From NCBI GenBank assembly GCA_017540825.1, contig JAFYAH010000008.1, positions 1 to 44,967 on the forward strand: a DNA stretch of 44,967 nt, written 5' to 3'. The notes below the pieces were generated by a model. The model saw only the letters and a list, made by a program, of their open reading frames with translations, did not search any database and was not told the DNA's origin. The position numbers and the translations under genes are program-made. Every line of letters begins with the position of its first letter. Within the stretch, counting starts at the first letter, position 1. Source of the stretch: Candidatus Methanomethylophilaceae archaeon (GTDB lineage: Archaea; Thermoplasmatota; Thermoplasmata; Methanomassiliicoccales; Methanomethylophilaceae). Shown here piece after piece: positions 39,783 through 44,967 of the stretch.

Positions 39783-40727
39783 AGTCGCATCCTCCTAACG
39801 GAATGGTATAGCAATGGATGTTCATAACAAGTTCCGTTCCGTACTCATAAATGTAAATATCTGCGACGTGGTTTCTGTCATGGCTTTGTCGCCGGGATCA
39901 GTGCATGAATCATATAACTATTAAAAGTAAATGTGGTTGCTTAACAAGATTGAATATTATAGATAATATTGAAGCACTTTCCGTTAGATTATGAATAACC
40001 GTATTTAATAAAGGTGATAACGTTACAATTGATATAAATTTATGATACTATGAATTACATCGTTCTTGATTACAATCGTATCGATTTTTGGAAACATGAT
40101 ACTTTTAACCAATACAATACTGAATTTGGTTTATACTAATAAAATTAAGTTAATTGCTTAACTTACTTAATTAAATGCGTATCAATAAAACTCACAGAAA
40201 AAACGACGAAAATCGAGCGCAGGAGACTGAAAAATGGGATTTTTTAGAATAATTGCATTTTTGGAGTTAACACAATTAAACAGCCTGAAAAAGTGCATGA
40301 ATAATTCAGCGACGGTCTCCCGAATGTTACCCTAACTTCTCGTGATTGAGGTTGTTTACCCACTACCTAACGATGAAAATCTATGTATTCGAGAGATACG
40401 AACGCAAAAGGCTCCGACAACGATCATTACCTCATTCTCTATGAGGAAAGGACAAAATCACAGATATGCAATAATTATTTTTAGTTACGTAAACAGCTTA
40501 ACTATTTTTACTATTGCTTTGAACCAAGGTCTTTTTCCGATCCCGGGCACCGTTTTACGACTCTAAATCATCACAACGATATTGATTTGTTCCATCAATG
40601 CTATTAATAAAATCAGTAACGTATTTACATTAATTAATTAACATAATCTATGACTGAATCGCATGGAGCCTGAAAAGGACAATCTCTGACAAGCTATGGC
40701 ATCGTATGCAGCATCCGCAAACGCAAA
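39783..40727. other. AT-rich spacer without recognisable genes
   Basis: About 945 bases, markedly AT-richer than the rest of the window (many runs such as TATTAAAAGTAAATG, AATTAAGTTAATTGC). Near the left end it contains the ribosome-binding site and promoter of the LRR-Ltp gene. I found no tRNA, no direct repeat array, no CRISPR and no convincing protein; a 74-codon open frame at 40342-40566 has no homology-like features. It could be decayed mobile DNA or a replication or nucleoid site. No origin-binding repeats or orc1/cdc6 gene are visible. Confidence 0.4.
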
Positions 40728-41012
40728 CTACCCTAGTGAAGAATAATAATGTTGACGCATCCCGAACATGCAATTCAGCCTCTCCTCCTCGGCCATCTGC
40801 GCCCTCTCCAGCTCCCTGCGGTGCTGGTCCTTGAGCGCCCTGACCTTGTTGTCGTGCTTCGCTTTGACCTCCCCGACGCGCTTGGATATGATCTCGTCGA
40901 TCATCCTCTGCTGGTCGTCGGTGAAGGCCGGCGGGGACTTCTCCTCCGCCTTGGGTGATGCCTCGCCCTGCGTCTGGGCGGGCTGTGGATTCGTATCGGA
41001 TGTCTCGGCCAC
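40728..41012 (-). CDS. Short coiled-coil protein, phage scaffold-like
   Basis: 94 residues starting with GTG at 41012, supported by GGAGGG (41020-41025) and a CTTATAAACG box (41051-41060). Low-complexity acidic N-terminus (MAETSDTNPQPAQTQGEASP), then FTDDQQRMIDEIISKRVGEV and a charged helix KDQHRRELERAQMAEEERL. The pattern 'F-T-x-x-Q-x-x-x-I-D-x-I-I-x-x-R' followed by a coiled coil resembles the start of phage head scaffolding (DUF4355-like) proteins, so this may be a truncated prophage relic. The frame ends on TAG; reading past it would add about 28 residues. Confidence in the phage link is low. Confidence 0.4.
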   Translation of the reverse strand: MAETSDTNPQPAQTQGEASPKAEEKSPPAFTDDQQRMIDEIISKRVGEVKAKHDNKVRALKDQHRRELERAQMAEEERLNCMFGMRQHYYSSLG

Positions 41013-41067
41013 GGTTTACCCTCCGTTATGGTGATTCAACCAACATTAACGGCGTTTATAAGGGTTT

Positions 41068-41719
41068 TCACAGCGTTAATGACATGTGAAGAGAACCTAT
41101 GCGTCGGATTTCGGACGCTGGTCGGAGAATCGCCCGGACGGAATGACAGAGAAGGGATGGAAGTGTCCGAGGTCGGACCGCTTCCGATCCAGAAATAACT
41201 CGATAGGAGCTGGGCATGACCCAGTCGTCGCCCTGCCACTCGAGGCCGAGCTTCTCCCAGATCTCGCGGGCCTGGGCGGGGGCGAGCTCGCCGAAGAAGT
41301 CCGAGCGCCACGGCTCGCCCTCCTCCTTGCGCAATGGGATGTAGTCCTGCGGATCGTACTGAAGCTCGCCTTTGAACGGCCTCGGTAGTCCGCGGTCGTC
41401 GAAGAACGCCATGGCCTCGTCCTCGGAGATCTCCTCAGGGCAGCCGAGATACGGGTAGCCCCAGTCTTCTTCGCGGGACTTCATAGCCTCGTCGACCTTG
41501 CCCCATCTGCCGATCTTCCAGCTTCCCCCGCTGGTGTACGGCATGCTGAACAGGGCTATCCTGTTTGCCCATTTGTATCCCTCTTCCTTCCCTTCGGGCA
41601 GGGGCGCTATCTCGAACATCGTGAACTCGCCTACGGGCATCGGGCTCCACATCCACGAACACGTGCTTAACCCCTTCGCAGTCCTTCATGCAGTCGTAGA
41701 CCCGGGCGACAACACTCAT
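41068..41719 (-). pseudogene. Unknown protein, apparently frameshifted near 41640
   Basis: One frame starts at ATG 41719 with MSVVARVYDCMKDCEGVKHV and FVDVEP, then turns Arg-rich. A second frame picks up at about 41640 with MPVGEFTMFEIAPLPEGKEE and continues as good protein: WANRIALFSMPYTSGGSWKI, GYPYLGCPEEISEDEAMAFF, PRPFKGELQYDPQDYIPLRK, WEKLGLEWQGDDWVMPSSYR, to TGA at 41068. A one-base shift would join them into about 215 residues. I do not recognise the family; the tryptophan-rich, acidic text resembles small phage or plasmid proteins. It lies in the AT-rich accessory zone between the scaffold-like gene and the broken HipA-like gene. Confidence 0.5.
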
Positions 41720-42411
41720 GCGAACACGGCGGCCCTTCCATGATTATCAACCTGATGCACAAAGACATGATCGTTGCAAAGATGGAGCTATCGCCATCGA
41801 CGTTCGAGCTGAGAAGAATATTCAACGTCAGTCAATCGCAGCATATGCCCCAAGGAACGTACAGGAAATCGTTCGTGATCAGATCGGAGTTCGAAAGATG
41901 GTGGAGGGACAGGAGGATCCCCTCCGAAGTCCAGGCTTGCCGAGCTGGTCAATCGCCTCGGGATGGATCTGGAAGAAGCGACAGCGATATCGAAATCCCT
42001 CAGACCAGTATTGAATCCGTCCTGCCGGAGATCGGGTTCTTTGGAAAGATGTGAACTTTTTTGACAGCGGGTTCTCAGAAGACGTGGGTGATGTGCTGTT
42101 CGGAAAGACTGGGGATAGATAGCGTCTTCTATGAGGTTATTTGGAGGACGGGTCGCCATACGGCATGTGCGAGGATTTCATCGGCAGGAGCACCGAGCTG
42201 GCGACCGCTAAGCGCATTATCGCTTCAGCTTCGAAGAAAGGAGACGGGTCCAGATACAGGGCTTTCGTCGATGTGTGCTCGGACCAGAGGCTCGATGCCA
42301 TGCTTTTTCGGACAGGATGATCGTCCTCGATTACATAATAAGCAACACAGACCGCCATACCGGAATTTCGGCATTGTCCGTGATGCAGGGACGCTGGAAT
42401 AGCTGTCGTAG

Positions 42412-42421
42412 GTTTATATTA
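42412..42421 (+). promoter_or_regulatory. TATA element of YafQ-like gene
   Basis: GTTTATATTA lies about 30 bases before the ATG at 42451 and immediately after the break point in the HipA-like pseudogene, so the inserted gene appears to bring its own promoter and to be leaderless. Confidence 0.5.
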
Positions 42422-42450
42422 TGGGAATAGGATAAGGTCTGAAGAGACAG

Positions 42451-42921
42451 ATGGCTTACGGTTTTTTCCGCAGAAGGAGACAGGATGGTCGCGCTCCCGT
42501 GGACATAGAGGATGGGATAGCCTACTACGGCAACGAGGAGACTGACGAGGCTTATCGCGAGGTCGAGGAGAAGATCCGTAGCGGCTACGATCCGAGAGGC
42601 GCCGCCAAAAAGCGTACAGTCTCACGCAGCACAAGAGCCGGAAAATTCGCCCTCGAAGAGACCCCTAGGTATCTCCGCGATAGGAAGGCTCTTGAGGCCG
42701 AGGGATATGACATGGACGATCTGGACTACGTCATATCAATGCTGATCAGGGGAGACAACCTCCCTAAAAGGTTCAAGAACTACAAACTCACGGGCAAGTA
42801 TTCAGGGGCCATGGAGTGCCATATCGACTTTGATTGGATACTCGTATACAGATATTACTGCTCGAAGCTCGTCCTGTATGCTATCCGCACGGGGTCACAC
42901 AAGAACGTGCTGGACATCTGA
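42451..42921 (+). CDS. YafQ/RelE-family mRNA interferase toxin with N-terminal extension
   Basis: 156 residues. The C-terminal half (about 70-156) is a YafQ-type RelE-superfamily toxin: YLRDRKALEAEGYDMDDLDY, VISMLIRGDNLPKRFKNYKL, then KYSGAMECHIDFDWILVYRY and YAIRTGSHKNV. The catalytic-type residues of YafQ are in place: His of ECHIDFDW, Asp of DFDW and the C-terminal histidine of TGSH. Such toxins cleave mRNA in the ribosome. The N-terminal 70 residues (MAYGFFRRRRQDGRAPVDIE, DEAYREVEEKIRSGYDPRGA) are unusual; they may include the remains of, or a fusion with, an antitoxin, or a basic targeting region. No separate antitoxin gene is seen on either side. It occupies an insertion within the HipA-like pseudogene and has its own TATA box. 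Confidence 0.72.
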   Translation: MAYGFFRRRRQDGRAPVDIEDGIAYYGNEETDEAYREVEEKIRSGYDPRGAAKKRTVSRSTRAGKFALEETPRYLRDRKALEAEGYDMDDLDYVISMLIRGDNLPKRFKNYKLTGKYSGAMECHIDFDWILVYRYYCSKLVLYAIRTGSHKNVLDI

Positions 42922-43225
42922 TGAACACCATTTTTTTCTTGATTTTCACCTGAAATATTAGAACAGCCATCTGTCGAAAACAACAACTGTAATAATTGGC
43001 ACCGATTAATACCCCTCAGCGTAGTATCCACAACCTCATGCTCAGCGGGAGAGGGCACAGGCATCTTCGCACTTTTTTCGGGAACGCCTGCGGTGGCCGA
43101 GGTTCCGGATCATGCTGTACCAGGAACAGCACTCCATGGGGAATGATTGCACAAAGATAGATTATTAATAGCAGGGGTAGCGATTGACCTATCACCTTGA
43201 CGAGGGCCTGTAGCTGCGGAAGTCG
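42922..43225. other. Right part of the insertion in the HipA-like pseudogene
   Basis: About 300 bases between the YafQ-like gene and the resumption of the HipA reading at 43238. It is AT-rich at first (TTTTTTTCTTGATTTTC after the stop may terminate the toxin transcript), then GC-richer at 43020-43140. No frame gives recognisable protein, and I found no terminal inverted repeat or target-site duplication. Confidence 0.35.
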
Positions 43226-43641
43226 GTGACTGGGTAGTTCGCTCCCATCTACGATTCCGGTTCCTCTCTAGCTTACGATTCTTCCACCGAGCGCATCCTT
43301 CTCAAAGATTATGCATACAAGCCTTTCAACGCATCCTTCGAAAAGCAGCTCTCTTTGGTCGAAGACCTGTCCTGGTTCGTCCGCGACAGGGTCGACGAGG
43401 GCACCGAGGAGATGCGCTATTTATTCGGCACCAGCAGAGGCTTCGTCTCCGATGAAAGAGCAGACACGATTCTGGAGCTGGTCTGAAACGCCGACAAGGT
43501 AGAGAGGCTCTCGAACAAGCTGAGCTGAGGTCGATGGCCGATCGGCCTATCCCGTCTCTGCACATGTTTCTTCTATGCATAACAGAAGCAAGCGATTCGA
43601 TGGAACTTGCGGACAGTCCTTCCCTTCGAATCCAGGCACAG

Positions 43642-43651
43642 TTTTATTATC
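43642..43651 (+). promoter_or_regulatory. TATA element of vWA gene
   Basis: TTTTATTATC lies 22-31 bases before the ATG at 43673, predicting a leaderless message and excluding the longer upstream frame as coding. Confidence 0.55.
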
Positions 43652-43672
43652 CTAGATTCAATCCGAACAACC

Positions 43673-44311
43673 ATGGATCAATCTCTTATGGAATTGGTTT
43701 TCATACTCGACAGAAGCGGAAGTATGAGCGGTAAAGAAGACGATACCATAGGCGGTTTCAATTCCCTGATCGAAAAGCAGAAAGGGGAAGAGGGCGACGC
43801 TCTGGTGTCCGTAGTGCTTTTCGACGACCAGTACGAGGTCCTCTACAACAGAGTCTCCCTTAAGGACATCCCTGTGATGACCCGCAAAGAATACTTCGTA
43901 AGGGGTAGCACCGCGCTCCTCGATGCAATAGGAAAGACCGTGAACAACATAAAAGCTGTTCAGGACGGCACCGAAGAGGAGAAGAAACCTGGAAAGACCC
44001 TCTTCGTGATCATAACCGACGGCTACGAGAACTCCAGTCGCGAATACAGACGCGATGTCATAAAGAACCTCATAGAGACCCGCAAGAAGGAGGACTGGGA
44101 GTTCCTGTTCATCGGAGCCAACATCGATTCCGTGACCGAGGCCGCATCCTTGGGCATAGACGCCAGCCGCGCAGCCAATTTCTCCTGCGACGAAGTAGGA
44201 ACGGACAGCATGTTCGCGGCCGTCGGTGCTGCAGTCAACTCGGCAAGGAGGAGCAAAGGCAAGCTGTCCGAATCCATCCCGATGGACTGGAGCAAGGACA
44301 TAAAGAACTGA
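43673..44311 (+). CDS. von Willebrand factor A domain protein
   Basis: 212 residues, a single vWA domain with a full MIDAS: FILDRSGSMSG (D-x-S-x-S, residues about 10-16), threonine in RGSTALLDAIG, and aspartate in IITDGYENSS. The fold's last strand WEFLFIGANIDSVTEAASLG and the C-terminal GKLSESIPMDWSKDI are typical of a small stand-alone vWA group seen in bacteria, phages and archaea. It is more distant from the TerY-type vWA at 4416, which has the DVSGSM version. No kinase or phosphatase gene is nearby. The MIDAS should bind Mg2+ and a protein ligand in the cytoplasm. Followed by a strong terminator. Confidence 0.87.
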   Translation: MDQSLMELVFILDRSGSMSGKEDDTIGGFNSLIEKQKGEEGDALVSVVLFDDQYEVLYNRVSLKDIPVMTRKEYFVRGSTALLDAIGKTVNNIKAVQDGTEEEKKPGKTLFVIITDGYENSSREYRRDVIKNLIETRKKEDWEFLFIGANIDSVTEAASLGIDASRAANFSCDEVGTDSMFAAVGAAVNSARRSKGKLSESIPMDWSKDIKN

Positions 44312-44318
44312 ACACCAA

Positions 44319-44354
44319 GGGCTCCGGGATCTCCGGACGCCCGCTTTTCCTTTT
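44319..44354 (+). terminator. Terminator of vWA gene
   Basis: GGGC (44319-44322) and GCCC (44339-44342) close a stem that contains CCGG/CCGG around a short loop, followed by GCTTTTCCTTTTA. It begins 8 bases after the vWA stop. Confidence 0.6.
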
Positions 44355-44565
44355 ACATTCTGTCGGTCTTTCGATAACCACAACCGGATGATTCTGAAAA
44401 AGATTACAATATTATTTTTATAAGTTTAAAATAAAACATTTAACAATAAATTGACAATAATGTTTTATCACAATCAATTACTATTTTGAAATGTTATGAA
44501 AAATGAAATCGCTCGGAATGATTTCGAGCTGTTTTACAAATAATATTTTAAAAGTCTTATTAAAA
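44355..44565. other. AT-rich spacer
   Basis: About 210 bases of very AT-rich sequence (ATATTATTTTTATAAGTTTAA and similar) with no open frame of note. It may hold the promoter of the next reading frame, for example AATATTTTAAAAG at about 44543-44555. Confidence 0.35.
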
Positions 44566-44967
44566 ACATCAATCCAGCCTCATAGGTGACGATGAAGCCA
44601 GAGATCTAGTAAGGGAGGTTTTCGAAGAATCAGGGATACGCTCCAACCCTCTGGTGGGCGACTCCATGAGCAATTACGGCCTCCAGACCAACGATTTCTT
44701 CGTCGGATCGGTGGGACACTTATTCAACACCCCTGATGAAGATGCGAACCCGCCCAGAACGCATTACGTGTCCTACTTCCTGGACAAAATGGTGGAAGTT
44801 CCCTTCAGAGACTATCGCGGCAAGATTGACGTGAAGTCCGGAAATCACAGGCAACCCTGCTCGCTCGCACCTTGCGAGGAACAGGGCCACACATGCCATA
44901 GGCAAGACCTGCGGCGTTCTGACGCCCCTCACCCGAAGTGGCCAAAGCGGCATACTGACGATTGGGC
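44566..44967 (+). pseudogene. Open frame without a good start, cut by the window edge
   Basis: From a TAA at about 44563 one frame stays open to the end of the window (over 130 codons). It reads DDEARDLVREVFEESGIRSN, LVGDSMSNYGLQTNDFFVGS and THYVSYFLDKMVEVPFRDYR, which looks like real protein, then more doubtful text with several Cys and His. The first ATG in frame is at 44666, leaving good-looking protein upstream without a start. An ATG at 44591 lies in another frame that stops five codons later at TAG. So this is either a gene with a frameshift at its start, a non-ATG start, or a remnant. Family not recognised. Confidence 0.4.

Larger units (their letters stand above)
41740..43528 (+). pseudogene. 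HipA-like kinase pseudogene, frameshifted and split by an insertion
   Basis: Pieces of one HipA-family Ser/Thr kinase can be followed through several frames. 41740-41929: MIINLMHKDMIVAKMELSPS, then FERWWRDRRIPSE. After +1 shift at 41930: SRLAELVNRLGMDLEEATAI. Then LWKDVNFFDSGFSEDVGDVL and FGK (about 42040-42110), SPYGMCEDFIGRSTELATAK, MIVLDYIISNTDRH (42317-42358; the catalytic 'N-x-D-R-H') and NFGIVRDAGTLE (ending at TAG 42400-42402). The expected continuation, FAPIYDSGSSLAYDSSTERI, appears only at 43238, followed by WFVRDRVDEGTEEMRYLF and a stop at 43484 or 43528. About 830 bases carrying a YafQ-like gene separate the halves. At least four frameshifts plus in-frame stops show that the kinase is dead. 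Confidence 0.75.

Noticed and set aside
40342-40566. A 74-codon frame in the AT-rich spacer
   Set aside because: No TATA or ribosome-binding site, no recognisable features and AT-driven amino acid content.
39783-40727. CRISPR array or replication origin in the AT-rich spacer
   Set aside because: No regularly spaced repeats, no cas genes, no origin-recognition repeats and no orc1/cdc6 gene in the window.
43000-43240. Transposase remnant in the insertion within the HipA-like pseudogene
   Set aside because: None of the six frames gives a recognisable DDE, HUH or recombinase motif, and no terminal repeats or target duplication could be seen.
1-44967. tRNA genes
   Set aside because: I scanned for TTCRANTC T-loops with flanking acceptor stems and saw no convincing cloverleaf; a dedicated tRNA search would settle it.

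Overview
The window looks like a high-GC euryarchaeal chromosome from a hydrogen-dependent methylotrophic methanogen of the order Methanomassiliicoccales (gut Methanomethylophilaceae type). The main reasons are a dimethylamine corrinoid protein/methyltransferase pair (mtbC-mtbB) whose methyltransferase is readable only through an in-frame amber (pyrrolysine) codon, an archaeal RNA polymerase subunit K gene, TATA-type promoters with many apparently leaderless genes, and the last 20 bases of a 16S rRNA with no 23S rRNA behind it (unlinked rRNA genes are known in Thermoplasmata-related archaea). Several BspA-type leucine-rich-repeat (LRR) proteins and a choloylglycine-hydrolase-family enzyme suit a host-associated life.

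Layout. 1-235: 16S rRNA 3' end and its structured trailer. 0.2-3 kb: small flavodoxin-like protein, cytoplasmic LRR protein, and a two-gene transglutaminase operon. 3-6.6 kb: a kinase / von Willebrand A / PP2C phosphatase operon that matches the TerY-P triad architecture, the phosphatase carrying an LRR tail. 6.4-9 kb: PepD-type dipeptidase, universal stress protein, zinc-ribbon membrane protein. 9-17 kb: an accessory block of coiled-coil proteins, three of which share a C-terminal domain that I do not recognise, interleaved with an OLD-family ATPase-TOPRIM nuclease and a NYN-domain nuclease, then a ferredoxin-nitroreductase and a GNAT-like protein. 17-24.5 kb: giant secreted LRR protein, rpoK, LRR plus acyltransferase operon, and an operon of a small protein with a choloylglycine-hydrolase-like gene that is intact only if an in-frame amber codon is read. 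24.6-28.7 kb: methylamine module (mtbC, mtbB, APC permease). 29-39.8 kb: LRR-Big2 surface protein, PAS / zinc-ribbon / DUF1638-like operon, frameshifted gene, AAA-ATPase/PD-(D/E)XK protein, BASS transporter, LRR-Ltp surface protein. 39.8-45 kb: AT-rich accessory zone with a decayed HipA-like kinase split by a YafQ-like toxin gene, a vWA protein and an open frame cut by the window edge.

The most notable points are the second amber-interrupted gene (codon 23, upstream of the catalytic cysteine); the shared domain on coiled-coil proteins beside OLD and NYN nucleases; the fusion of BspA repeats to Ltp-type helical repeats; and convergent gene pairs (near 1.7, 6.45 and 10.32 kb) where one or both genes lack a stop codon at the expected end and run into each other. 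The last may be real deletions or assembly errors. Gene starts follow a pattern: first genes tend to have a TATA element about 25-30 bases before the ATG (leaderless), while internal genes have GGAGG-type sites or ATGA overlaps.
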